Shown here in pieces: positions 19,032-29,246 of a DNA stretch of 64,000 bases. The first letter of the stretch is position 1. Every line of letters starts with the position of its first letter. Below the pieces are notes generated by a model. It had not been told where the DNA came from, did no database searches, and saw only the letters and a program-made list of their open reading frames with translations. Position numbers and translations under genes: made by a program. Source of the DNA: Kluyveromyces lactis (Eukaryota > Ascomycota > Saccharomycetes > Saccharomycetales > Saccharomycetaceae); assembly GCF_000002515.2 (NCBI RefSeq), contig NC_006038.1, positions 620,001 to 684,000 on the forward strand, given 5' to 3'.

Positions 19032-21480
19032 TGTTTAAATGTATTAAGGGCGGTTAGGTTGGAGTAGTAGTTATCCGTAGTAAATGTAACAGTGCAAGTA
19101 GTTAATGCTTGATTGGTTGATGTTCTGATATCCAAATGAAATTGAGAATAAGATATGAATAGATGGCGGGGACAATCCAGTTTGATAACCAGGAGGACCC
19201 TTTATATATAAATCTAAATTCTGGGAATGTTCAAACATCGGATGGGTATCGCCACACCCTTCACCTAAAATGACAAGATGATGGACCCTGTCATGATCTA
19301 ACAATAACAAATTCAGTAAAAACAAGCATGTGTCATGCAGGTTCAACTACAGGAAGGTACCTAGCAGGAACTGGGAAAAAGCATACCGGACACATTTCCA
19401 CTTGCCCTTACAGCAGTTACAGTTACTATTTTGACGGGTAATGCTGGTTTTTGGAGCCTTCATGTCGAGGTTCCCCAGAATTATAGGAATAAGAATTCAC
19501 AAGAGCGGAAAATAAGAGAAATAGACGCATAGCTGTTCAGCCACTCGAGTAACTGAAATATGATCTGATCTGATTATCTGTCAAAATCGGATTCACCAAG
19601 AGAAACTCTGAAACTGAAGCACGAGAAAATCTCCCCTCTTCCTCAGTAACACTATTGTTTCTATTTCCATATGCTTCGATTGAGAGCCAGTAAGTTAAAA
19701 AACCAGCATACACTATAATATTAATTAAATCTAAACCTATAGAATACCAGGCTGGTGCCAATATGGCAGTTAGTTTTATTTCCTTGCTGTGTATGCAACG
19801 TTTCTAATTTTAAAGTTTTCTTTATTTTTCCGTACGATATTGAAAGTTTACCGTGGAAGAAATGAAGCTTGAAAAAATGGGAAAACGCTGTTGTAATTTA
19901 TTGACCCAGCAACAAAAAGTGCACATACTAACTTAATTGTTGGGATCCTAAATAAATATTGATCCAGCAGGTACAGAAAAGGAATTGAATGATCAGACTA
20001 AGTTAAATTACATACACACACGTACAAACGTCTTTTTCGGTGAGGTGTCAGAAATGTTGTCACGTAACAAACCGCGGAACTTTTCCTTCCAACAGTAGGA
20101 ATTAAGGTTATAGTTCTTTTTGATTTTTTTCTTGATAATTGACAAAACGTTTTACCAAAAAAGGAAATTACATCATATATCCACAAACTGCTAACTTGGT
20201 TTTTCTGAGTAGAACGATCAGAAAAACACTTCGACGAATGTAGTCTCAATTCAACTAACTGTTTTAGGTATATATCAAAACACCGAGATATGCTTTATTA
20301 TAGGGCGCATGTTTATTTCTTTCTCAATTGAGCCAACGTTACATAAACTATCTCAAGCTGTTCCGGACTAAAGCTACAATTGTCGAGAGGGAATCAGTTT
20401 TCAGCACTGCTGGAATGGTAAGACCACCCTGGATTACAACCCTTCATAGGGTGGAATTACTGCACCTAAAAAAAATACACTTTGATCCACCTATCTCTCG
20501 GCAAAAATCATTGCCTCTTTCAGCTAATTGATTAGGTTTTACGGTCATGTGCTGTTCCATGTAGCGGGAAGGTGCCCTCCTTAACAGTCTCATGCTCTAA
20601 AAATATAACGTCCCAAGCCAATATCTCACTCCATTGCTCTAAATTCCTTAAAAAAGCTTAATTCGGAAATAAAGCCATCAGATTTTACGTAGAAATGCAT
20701 GTAGCTTCGAGATCTGTTCTCGTTTTTTTTTTTTTTTCACTTTTCTTCGCCGAGATTAAAAGCGAATCAGCTCGCTCTTACCCATAAAGCTTTAAGCTCC
20801 ACTTATGGCGGTGGCTCGGTGAGCCAAGTCTCACTCAGACGAGGCGGATCATATGGAATTGGTGCACTAGGGCCAAGGTAGGACCTTTCTCTGTGATTTC
20901 TCAGGAAGTGTAAAACCCACCGTAACACCCGTAATTTACACAGTAATTATTCCTTTTGAGAAATTTAATTTTTTTTGCTTGCTCAAGAATTTACCAGCCT
21001 AGTGATATATTGCAGTGAAGCATTTTGATTGCCTATGGTGATGATCTTTAAAATCTTAATATTCCTGAACCAGTAAAGAAATGATTGGAAATGGAGTAAT
21101 TTCTCCAGTGGTGATATTACCTTTACCGGGAGTCTAAAAGAAAAGTGGATGGCCCGCACAGTATAGAGCGCAGCACAGTGCCGGCAGGTGAGCCTTTTTC
21201 ATTTTCTTACCTTCCATCACTCTCTTTTCCTATATTGTATGTTTAAGAGATTTTGGACTTGGGCTATTAATAGAACACAATTTAAATTAATGCGAGGTTA
21301 AATATATTAGTTATTGGCAAAGTATCCTTTGATTTGATTTATATAAAAGCAGAGGTGCTTTCATATTTTCAGGACAACATCAATTGGAGTTTATATCTAG
21401 GTATCAATGTTTATATCTTATATCCTATAAAACCACTAAGCATCGAAAACTCAATCGACTCTAAATACAACACATTACCA
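19032..21480. other. 2.4-kb divergent spacer between PIR5-like and HSP150
   Basis: This is the largest gene-free region in the window and the shared promoter zone of two divergent PIR genes. It contains inverted repeats CCACCCT/AGGGTGG (20424-20430 and 20448-20454) and GGCTC/GAGCC (20813-20817 and 20821-20825), a 15-T run near 20725-20740, and a TACTAAC at 19926-19932. A 74-codon minus-strand frame with one hydrophobic stretch (19537-19761) starts with TTG and has no Met, so it is not called. No tRNA or known RNA is seen. Confidence 0.5.
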
Positions 21481-22569
21481 ATGCAATTCAAAAAGACTCT
21501 AGCTGCCTCCGCTTTGGCCACTTCCTCTCTAGCTGCCTACGTTCCATCTGATCCATGGACCACTTTGACCCCAGATTCTACTTACAAAGGTGGTTTGACT
21601 GATTACGCTTCTACCTTCGGTATTGCTGTTATTCCAATCACTACTTCCGTCTCTACCGTCTCTACTGGTACTGCTACTTCTACTTCTGCCAAGACTACCG
21701 CTACCACCACTTCCAAGGCTAAGAGAGACGTTGCTGCTATCTCTCAAATCGGTGATGGTCAAATTCAAGCTACCACCAAGACTACCGCTCAAGCCGTCTC
21801 TCAAATCGGTGATGGCCAAATCCAAGCTACCACCAAGACTACCGCTCAAGCCGTCTCTCAAATTGGTGATGGCCAAATCCAAGCTACCACTCAAACTTTG
21901 AAGCCAACTTCTAAGACCACTGCTCAAGCTGTCTCTCAGATCGGTGATGGTCAAATCCAAGCTACCACCAAGACTACCGCTCAAGCTGTCTCTCAAATCG
22001 GTGATGGTCAAATCCAAGCTACCACCAAGACTACCGCTCAAGCTGTCTCTCAAATCGGTGACGGTCAAATCCAAGCTACCACCAAGACTACCGCCGCTGC
22101 TGTCTCTCAAATCGGTGACGGTCAAATCCAAGCTACCACCAAGACTTCTGCCACTGCTGCTTCTCAAATCAGCGACGGTCAAGTCCAAGCTACCACCAAG
22201 ACCGGTTCTTCCACTGCTTCCACCAGCTCTTCAAAAGCGACTGACTCTACCGACCCAGTCACTGCTCAATCCTGTAAGAACAACGGTACTTTGTCCATGA
22301 CTTTGAAAGACGCTGTTCTAACAGACGGTAGCGGTAGATTAGGTTCCATTGTTGCTAACAGACAATTCCAATTCGATGGTCCACCACCACAAGCTGGTGC
22401 CATCTATGCTAAGGGTTGGGCTTTGACTCCAGAAGGTAACTTGGCTCTAGGTGACAGTGATGTCTTCTACCAATGTCTATCAGGTGAATTCTACAACTTG
22501 TACGATGAATCCATTGGTGACCAATGTAGTGCAGTCCACTTGCAAGCCATCGATTTGGTTGACTGTTAA
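21481..22569 (+). CDS. HSP150: PIR cell-wall protein Hsp150 (Pir2)
   Basis: The 362-residue PIR protein has a signal peptide at about residues 1-19. The Kex2 site KAKR (near 83) follows, then eight repeats of [12 protein letters not shown] type (the last is the variant SQISDGQVQ), then the four-Cys C-terminal domain ending in DLVDC. PIR proteins are ester-linked to beta-1,3-glucan through a repeat glutamine and reinforce the wall. The ATG at 21481 begins MQFKKTL; a 49-codon in-frame extension upstream is leader and is not used. Orientation and position between PIR5-like and CIS3 match YJL159W. In yeast this gene is induced by heat and wall stress; the sequence alone does not show that here. 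Codon use is highly biased. Confidence 0.96.
   Translation: MQFKKTLAASALATSSLAAYVPSDPWTTLTPDSTYKGGLTDYASTFGIAVIPITTSVSTVSTGTATSTSAKTTATTTSKAKRDVAAISQIGDGQIQATTKTTAQAVSQIGDGQIQATTKTTAQAVSQIGDGQIQATTQTLKPTSKTTAQAVSQIGDGQIQATTKTTAQAVSQIGDGQIQATTKTTAQAVSQIGDGQIQATTKTTAAAVSQIGDGQIQATTKTSATAASQISDGQVQATTKTGSSTASTSSSKATDSTDPVTAQSCKNNGTLSMTLKDAVLTDGSGRLGSIVANRQFQFDGPPPQAGAIYAKGWALTPEGNLALGDSDVFYQCLSGEFYNLYDESIGDQCSAVHLQAIDLVDC
21739..22200 (+). repeat. HSP150 internal PIR repeat array (8 units)
   Basis: Eight in-frame units carry the SQI(G/S)DGQ(I/V)Q core. Most are 57 bp (19 codons, ending KTTAQAV); one is longer, with an insertion of LKPTS type. Units are nearly identical at DNA level, so copy number is likely to vary between strains. 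Confidence 0.92.
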
Positions 22570-23156
22570 ATCTCATCACACAACATTTTAACGTCCAAAG
22601 AATTTCTTTTCTGAAACAAAAATTAAATCTTTTCCCCTGCACATGCATTCACTCATTAGTTTTAACACAGCATTAAGAGTTCTCTCTATTTGACATAGAG
22701 ATCCTCTCCACTCTGATACACAATAATAATAATAGTAATACAAACTTATTATGAATCTATTACGAAAAAAAAATTACAAAAGCTAAGTCTAACGGTGGAC
22801 TTAACAAGACATCTGTAAAACTCGGAAACTTACGGTTCTCTACTTCAAACATTCTCACTACGTGATCATCAAATGATTAATTATCAGTTCGTACAAATTT
22901 TAGTTGGTGTGTTCTCAAAAGTTCTCACCTTCGAAGCATTTTCCCCCTTATTTTGGATCTAAATACTCTTTAGACTATCTCTGTACATTATTTAAACATA
23001 AAGTTTCAAAAGTAAGTTTTACATTTATATTTCATACCATCTTTACCGTGAACCTCTTATTGTGAGGTGCGATGATCTGGTGTCGTTTAAAAGATTATGA
23101 GTTATATAATATTGACAAGATCGAGTTTAAAGTTGAAAAAACCCAAAAAAAGTTTC
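22570..23156. other. HSP150 3' region to tRNA-Cys
   Basis: These 590 bp hold the HSP150 3' flank. The region has a poly(A)-type stretch and an (AAT)-rich microsatellite near 22722-22740. No gene is seen. Confidence 0.4.
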
Positions 23157-23228
23157 AGCTCGCACTCAGGATCGAACTAAGGACCAACAGATTTGCAATC
23201 TGCTGCGCTACCACTGCGCCATACGAGC
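23157..23228 (-). tRNA. tC(GCA): tRNA-Cys (GCA)
   Basis: This 72-nt minus-strand gene reads GCTCGTATGGCGCAG..., with anticodon GCA in ATTGCAAA and B-box AGTTCGATCC. The acceptor stem GCTCGTA/TGCGAGC is intact apart from one G-T pair. An A-run at about 23145-23151 gives the minus-strand T-run terminator. It appears identical to yeast tRNA-Cys. Confidence 0.98.
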
Positions 23229-23756
23229 AAAACTAGTACTAACTTAAGTTAGAAGGTAATACTTATACCAGAAATATGATCGGGTTATGTATATTTTTTT
23301 ATATTGTATTAACCCAATCTATGTGATGAATGGAAGACCTTTAGAAAGGCGAAACACAATGTACAAAGACATACTAATAAGCGTATTAACTAACAATATT
23401 GAAAGATTGATGAGATTCTAGGAGAAATATTATATAGATTAGAAGCTGCTGTTGTATACCGTGAAGTGAACAGAAAAGAAATATAACTGGGAACGCGATG
23501 ACGATGAAACAGGTGTAGAAATTGTTGATTGCATCCAATAATCCCTTGAAGGACTCTGCTCTAATCCTTTTCAGTTCAAGAATGCGTAGTCTACAATTCA
23601 CTTCATGGTATCATTAGAGTGCATGGAGGCCACACCTGAATGAATTTCTAGTTTAATGCAAGTCAATCAATGCTCCGACTTGTACCTGTTATTCTTCCTC
23701 GTTTGAAGTGAACGGGATGTAATATTGATGAGGGTTCTGAATAACATTGAGCTATC
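23229..23756. other. Spacer between tRNA-Cys and CIS3
   Basis: This spacer is about 530 bp. A minus-strand frame (23386-23601) would encode a hydrophobic peptide, but it starts with GTG and is closed by a stop just upstream, so I do not call it. A TACTAAC at 23237-23243 lacks a donor. Confidence 0.4.
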
Positions 23757-24584
23757 TTAACAGTCGGTCAAACTGACGATGTTCAAATGGATTGCGCTAC
23801 ATTGAGCTGCAATGTTTTCGTCGTACAAGTTGTAGAAGTCTCCTGATAGGCACTTGTAGAAAACGTCACTGTCACCGAGTGCCAAATTACCATCCTGGGT
23901 AATAGACCAACCGTTGGCATAAATGGAACCAGCTTGTGGTGGTGGACCATCGAATTGGAATTGTCTGTTAGAGACGATAGCTCCAACTCTTCCCTTGCCA
24001 TCGTATAGAATACCATCCTTCAAAGTCATGGACAGAGTGCCGCTGGTAGCACATGCAGTCAATTTGATACCATCCTGCTCATCTTCGTCTGAAGTCTCGG
24101 CGGTAGATGTGGCCTGAACTTGTCCATCAGAGATCTGAGACGCACCGGTTGCGGTGCTAGCAGATTTACTAGATGGTTCCAAAGTTGAAGTGGCACCTTG
24201 AATTTGACCGTCACCGATTTGAGAGACTCCTGGAGAAGTCGATTTGACCTTTGAAGTTGTGCTGCTAGTCGAGCTAGCAGTCTTGGTAGTACCTTGAATT
24301 TGTCCATCACCGATTTGGGAGACGGCATCTCTCTTAGCCTTAGAGGAGGCAGAAGTAGAAGATGACTGGACAGCGGCAGTAGAAGAGGTAGTTGGAGCCA
24401 AGGAACCAGTTGTGATTGGCTCAATAGCGATACCAAAGGTTGAGCTGTAGTCTGTGGTAGCGCTCTTGTATGTAGCACTTGGTTTCAAAGTGGTCCAAGA
24501 AGAAGAGTTAACTTCATCAGATGTCGTAGCAGCTGAAACAGCGGCAGCCAAAGCCAAAAGTTGAATAGTAGATTTGAATTGCAT
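23757..24584 (-). CDS. CIS3: PIR cell-wall protein Cis3 (Pir4)
   Basis: The 275-residue PIR-family protein has a signal peptide ([19 protein letters not shown]), a propeptide with Kex2 site SKAKR near residue 85, and three repeats: two [10 protein letters not shown] and one [10 protein letters not shown]. The four-Cys C-terminal domain ends in SLTDC. Yeast Cis3 has only a single repeat, so this copy is expanded. It is next to FAR1, as YJL158C is next to YJL157C. It diverges more from the other two PIR genes than they do from each other and lacks the identical tract. The start is ATG at 24582-24584. Confidence 0.94.
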   Translation of the reverse strand: MQFKSTIQLLALAAAVSAATTSDEVNSSSWTTLKPSATYKSATTDYSSTFGIAIEPITTGSLAPTTSSTAAVQSSSTSASSKAKRDAVSQIGDGQIQGTTKTASSTSSTTSKVKSTSPGVSQIGDGQIQGATSTLEPSSKSASTATGASQISDGQVQATSTAETSDEDEQDGIKLTACATSGTLSMTLKDGILYDGKGRVGAIVSNRQFQFDGPPPQAGSIYANGWSITQDGNLALGDSDVFYKCLSGDFYNLYDENIAAQCSAIHLNIVSLTDC

Positions 24585-25645
24585 CGTGATGTGTAGGAGT
24601 CAATGACGTCGATCTGCTATATACACTGGGGTACGTTTCAAACAAGCAAAAAAAAACCTATTACATGTTACGAAAACGTTAAGGAAGAGAAAGCCCATTA
24701 AACTAACATCTATTCAGTATTTATAATGATCATGACACTGTACCATATACGGTTCATGACAGGTTCTGATCTTGTACCCGTTAGTTTCCATATACAGAAA
24801 CAGAAATAGAAATAGAAATAAACATAACACTACATGTCACCAATGGGCCATCTGCGCACTGTATTGTGCATTTCCCAGGTGCGAAAATTAGATGTAAATA
24901 GTAGCTTAGCTGTAGAATTCTTCTTTGTAGTAAAAGTTTGAAACTTAAACAAACAATTTTTCTAGGTCCTGTTTGAGATTCCCAAATCTTCGAAATTTCA
25001 GATTCTCACATATCTGTTTCCTATTGCAGCAATATGCCAAAAAATGTAGGCTTTTTTTTTATGTATAATATTTTTTCTATTAATATCTGAGAAGTCTCAA
25101 TCAATGGAGAGCCTGGCTCTCCCACCCTGTCCACTGGCATTCTCCTTCCGAAAGGCGGTGCATACACTGCCATGAAGACACTACCTCACTGTTACCCCTC
25201 ACATTGGGTAATTGCTTATCTAACTATATGGTACTCTATCCATGGACAGTTGTTTATCCACGTGACACTAACTTTTTTAAACTTTTCCTGATTATGTAAG
25301 TTTTTTCCATTTTTAGTTCGATAGACACGTCATGTCTCAAAAATTACTGTAGGAAGCATGCTGCCAAAATTCCATTTTCCCTTTCTTGGTACTCTAGTTT
25401 CTAAGGTTACGCGCCTCGAAAGCCAAAAAAGCGAAGATCTCGACATTGCTATTTTTATTTTAGTGCTTGACAGTTTACCTTTTTACTAGCAAAGTTCGCA
25501 GCTATACCGGAACGAGCAGAATAGTTCTCTAAGGGCCGGAGTATTTTTTATTTATTCTGTTTGTTGACTTATTTCTGGAGTAAACGTCGCGTCGTTTTGT
25601 TTACATAGCTAGTTACTGCATAATTATAAGAAACTCCGGTGATCC
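24585..25645. other. CIS3 promoter / FAR1 3' spacer
   Basis: This spacer is about 1.06 kb. It contains a perfect interrupted palindrome GGAGAGCC-T-GGCTCTCC (25106-25122), about 520 bp upstream of the CIS3 ATG, and a short GAAATA repeat near 24799-24820. No gene is seen. Confidence 0.5.
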
Positions 25646-28282
25646 TTACAGTAGCCACTGAATGAGCTTATGCATCATAATTTTCGGGTTATTGTGGTGC
25701 AATATCTGCTCTAATCGTTGTGTCAACAGTTCGATGTGGTTCTCTAGCTTATTCTCATGCCCTATTTCGTCGTAGTACTGTAAATTCATTGACGTACAAT
25801 CTCTACTCATTCCAAACACAACGCTTGTTAGTTCCCTGATTGTTGTCTCAGGAACTGTCTTGTTGACCGTGTCGGTGGTTAGTTTCCTTAGCGATTCAAT
25901 CACCATAAGTTGTATCTGTCTGGTCACAAATAACGAGTCACAAGATGGTGATGATGGGGGCACTAACGGTAAATCAAGGAACAGGCTAGCACAACTGGTT
26001 TCTGCCTCTGCATCGGGATCGGCATCAGTGTCGGCATCAGCTATATGGAAAAGCGACGTTGTTTGACTCAGTGCTGGAGATGAACAGGTCGGATGTAATT
26101 CGATAGAAACAGTACTGCTCACTCCAAATACACCGGGATCCTGGGACGTTCTGTATCCTAACAAAGATATGCTGCTTCCCGTTTCCTCTTTCCATTTTTG
26201 TATCTTTGGAACGTCGACCTCAACTTCCACTATAATGGACTTAAAGTCTCCATACCCAAACGGGCCCAATTTCAACTCAATTGCCTCTTTGTCTCCTCCC
26301 TCACATGGGAAAAGCGATCCGTTAAAATACATCGTGTGAATCTTGACAATATCTGTATCGCAGGGTTGAAGAGTGATTGAAACCGTATCAAGTGGTACCC
26401 TGCGGAGCTTCGAGATGTATTGTTCTACATGGCAGGAATTCTTATTGAAAAATTCTGTGTATACGCTATATTGCCATTGGGGCGTATAGTCCTGCAACAA
26501 TAATGGTTTCATTTCATCCTCACTGATCCACTGTGATACAGAGCAATGGTATTTGTTCATCATTTTTTCAAGTAACTGCTCAACTTTTTGTTCATACAAA
26601 TTATCTTCTAACTTGGTGATCCTCCTGTCTGTGTCATGAGTGCCACTCAATATTATCAAGTGTCTGACTTCTGCTTCGTCTAAATCTATCGCGGTTAACA
26701 TCAATCTTTCCACAGTTTGTAACATTTCCTTAGCTTCCCATATGGGGTTTGGGAATATCATTTCTTCAGTATTATCGATGATTTTCAACCCAGCTAAAAT
26801 CTCATCCCAGCCGTCCCATGTATTCGAGACAAATCCATAAAAAGTACCCCTGCATCCGGAACGCCCATTTCCATCCCTACCAACAATGATCAAGCCTAGG
26901 TATTCATCTTTTTTCAACGAACTCAATACTTTTCGAACGATATTTTTAATATGCGCTAGGTACGATTCTTTACTTTGATGCGCCGTGTTGCTATTCACAG
27001 CACTGATACACAGGATGACTTGAACAGATCTGATTTCATTCATATCGTCCTCCTTGGGTAAATGGACACTTAGTAAATGCGGGAGGATTATTTTTGAACT
27101 TTGTTCATTAACAGTGTATTTATTCAACTTTGGGCAAATACTTACACGTAATTTATCTTTTGGCTTTGACTCAATGTCCAATGGATCTACCGAAATTGAC
27201 TGCCTTGGTGTCGAAATATCAAATTTTTCATCCAACATATCAAATACGTCTCGGAATCCATTAGATGATAATTGTGCGGTTCGAATCAATTGACTCCGGG
27301 GGGTTACCAATTTTCTGCCTGACAATTCTGTGCTGGTTTCTGATGTTCTAGTATCGGCCGTCAGTGTCTGCAATACGGTATCATCCGAAATTTTAGTAGC
27401 AGTATTAAAGCCTCGGTCAAACAAGGTGCTTTCACTGTTGCTTCTTCCTTTTGTGATTTCCTTCATCTTCCTCAGTACTAGATCCTGAGTTACCTGCTCA
27501 TCCAATGAGTTTGATCTTTTACCGCATAGTTGACAAATAGGGGGCTTAAAGGTGGTTGAATCCATCATTGCAGTGAAACAGTCCATGTGACACTGATGGC
27601 TGCATTCGAGTTCAATAATCCTTTCACCACCGAGTAAATTCTGAATCTTCTCTTGGCAGACAGAACATGTGCAAGTATTATATCTCTTGGTTGCACTGGC
27701 TTTTCTTATATTTCTTTGCATCTGCATCATACAAGTTGGAGAAGAAACCTCATCATATAGCCCCAATCCGAATGGCTTACTATCAGCATCTGCTGTGAAA
27801 GAATAATGTGGATCAAATAAATTCGAATGGAAGGATAGAATACTTTGCTCCATAGGGGGAGCTGGACGTCTAGCATTTTTCTTTGAGTTATCAAACTTCA
27901 ATTCAATTGGAGACTCCAGTTTAGCAAGATCTGCATCTTTCTGATCACAGACAGATTTCTTTTTCAGACTGGATGGAGGTGTCAATGGAGAAAGGTTTAA
28001 AGGCGTTGGCCGTTTCTTGAAAAAGTCGAGTTGCCCCTTTATCTTTTTACTCGGCTCGTTAGGTATTTCTGGAAATGTTTCCACGTATTCTACTTCCGGT
28101 GACAAAGTGATAGTAGAGTCAGTAGGTGTAGTACGTGACAACCTGGTGCTAATCTTTCTAAATCCCTTTCCAGTAACATCCTTCAAGAACTTCGAGGATG
28201 AAGATGGAGTGTTCCTATCGCCGCTTGGTGGAGTATGTGTTTTCTTCGGCCTTTCTACTAAAGGCGTTCTAAGCTGCATCAT
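25646..28282 (-). CDS. FAR1: Far1, CDK inhibitor and polarity scaffold of the pheromone response
   Basis: This 878-residue protein is similar in length to yeast Far1 (830). A basic amphipathic segment (about residues 31-50, FLKDVTGKGFRKISTRLSR) fits the plasma-membrane-binding motif. A RING-H2 domain (about 204-258) has CTCSVC, CSHQCHMDC and CQLC metal ligands and should bind G-beta-gamma. The central and C-terminal part fits the PH-like and vWA-like modules shared with Ste5. SP/TP sites are common in the N-terminal third. An Asp/Ala-rich repeat DADTDADPDADAEA occurs near 760. In yeast, Far1 inhibits Cdc28-Cln and directs shmoo growth. It lies between CIS3 and SSY5 as in S. cerevisiae. Confidence 0.93.
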   Translation of the reverse strand: MMQLRTPLVERPKKTHTPPSGDRNTPSSSSKFLKDVTGKGFRKISTRLSRTTPTDSTITLSPEVEYVETFPEIPNEPSKKIKGQLDFFKKRPTPLNLSPLTPPSSLKKKSVCDQKDADLAKLESPIELKFDNSKKNARRPAPPMEQSILSFHSNLFDPHYSFTADADSKPFGLGLYDEVSSPTCMMQMQRNIRKASATKRYNTCTCSVCQEKIQNLLGGERIIELECSHQCHMDCFTAMMDSTTFKPPICQLCGKRSNSLDEQVTQDLVLRKMKEITKGRSNSESTLFDRGFNTATKISDDTVLQTLTADTRTSETSTELSGRKLVTPRSQLIRTAQLSSNGFRDVFDMLDEKFDISTPRQSISVDPLDIESKPKDKLRVSICPKLNKYTVNEQSSKIILPHLLSVHLPKEDDMNEIRSVQVILCISAVNSNTAHQSKESYLAHIKNIVRKVLSSLKKDEYLGLIIVGRDGNGRSGCRGTFYGFVSNTWDGWDEILAGLKIIDNTEEMIFPNPIWEAKEMLQTVERLMLTAIDLDEAEVRHLIILSGTHDTDRRITKLEDNLYEQKVEQLLEKMMNKYHCSVSQWISEDEMKPLLLQDYTPQWQYSVYTEFFNKNSCHVEQYISKLRRVPLDTVSITLQPCDTDIVKIHTMYFNGSLFPCEGGDKEAIELKLGPFGYGDFKSIIVEVEVDVPKIQKWKEETGSSISLLGYRTSQDPGVFGVSSTVSIELHPTCSSPALSQTTSLFHIADADTDADPDAEAETSCASLFLDLPLVPPSSPSCDSLFVTRQIQLMVIESLRKLTTDTVNKTVPETTIRELTSVVFGMSRDCTSMNLQYYDEIGHENKLENHIELLTQRLEQILHHNNPKIMMHKLIQWLL

Positions 28283-29246
28283 CCTTGCCGCTTCTTTTTA
28301 TCACCACTTATCCGTACCTTATTGTAAAATCGGGCTGGATTTACACCTGGTCGATTGAAGACTTAACATTTATGCGCAGAATAAGGGAATCTATTGGTGA
28401 CTTCTCTTCCCATTATATAGACTTATCACAATTATACGAAGAGTCTATCCGTCTAAGATTATCACACAATTGTGAACCTCAAGCTACCAAAGTGTGTCAC
28501 ACACGCAGAAAAAACAGCATAAATTTTTTTTTTTTCAACTCGAACGGTCAATTAATCAATCACTAACAGATCCTAAAACAGTTAATTGATCTGTCATGTT
28601 TCTTTAATGTGGGAAATTATATAACACATGTCAAACTGTATATCACCGTTGGGTCCTTCAAACAACAGACCGTAGGAAACAAAATGACAAAACAAAAATG
28701 AGGTTTCGTCCGCATTTCAACAGTTAACTCTGTTCATCGCATCCCATCGATTCATGCTTGTTTCATGTGTTGTTGAGGTTAATAAAAGTATTTCGCCCTT
28801 AATTTTGTCACTTTGTGAGGTTTTTGAGATTTTTATCTTGGAAGAAAACGAAGCTGTGTAAAACCTGAAGAAATGAAAGTGGAGATGCATATCGCACGGC
28901 AGAAGCCTCTCTAAACACAATGGTTAACTGCTTTTTTGACGAAAACCAACCTAGGACAGCAAGATTGTGAGCTTAGAGCTGTAAGCTCTAATTGAGGTAT
29001 GGCCGCTACATCTCTTATTTCCCCTACTCAGTGCGGTCTTTGAGGTTTTTGAGGATTTACCAAGCGTTTTCCAGATTGTATTTCGGCAGTAACTTAAACC
29101 ACACATGCGGGTAAGAGCACAACAATATCGTATTGTATTATTTTGTCTGTATGCTATAGTTATATAATTGATGAGGTTAGGTTGGTGTAGATTTTTGTTA
29201 CCTATCTCTTTGCGCTTCTAGCAGATATTCGTTGAGAAACAAAAGA
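28283..29246. other. FAR1 promoter / SSY5 3' spacer
   Basis: This spacer is about 960 bp. It contains T-rich tracts and TGAAAC-like strings that could be Ste12 pheromone-response elements, though I cannot show clustering. No gene or RNA is seen. Confidence 0.4.

Noticed and set aside
19537-19761. 74-codon minus-strand frame with a hydrophobic stretch
   Set aside because: It starts with TTG, contains no Met codon and has no recognisable relative.
19766-20100. Possible two-exon gene using TACTAAC at 19926 and acceptor CAGCAG
   Set aside because: The donor would be GTATGC and the product of about 50 residues resembles nothing known; chance is more likely.
21529-22188. 219-codon antisense frame across HSP150
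   Set aside because: It is a shadow of the PIR repeats created by their biased codon use.
23386-23601. 71-codon hydrophobic frame beside tRNA-Cys
   Set aside because: GTG start with a stop just upstream; no splice acceptor supports an upstream exon.
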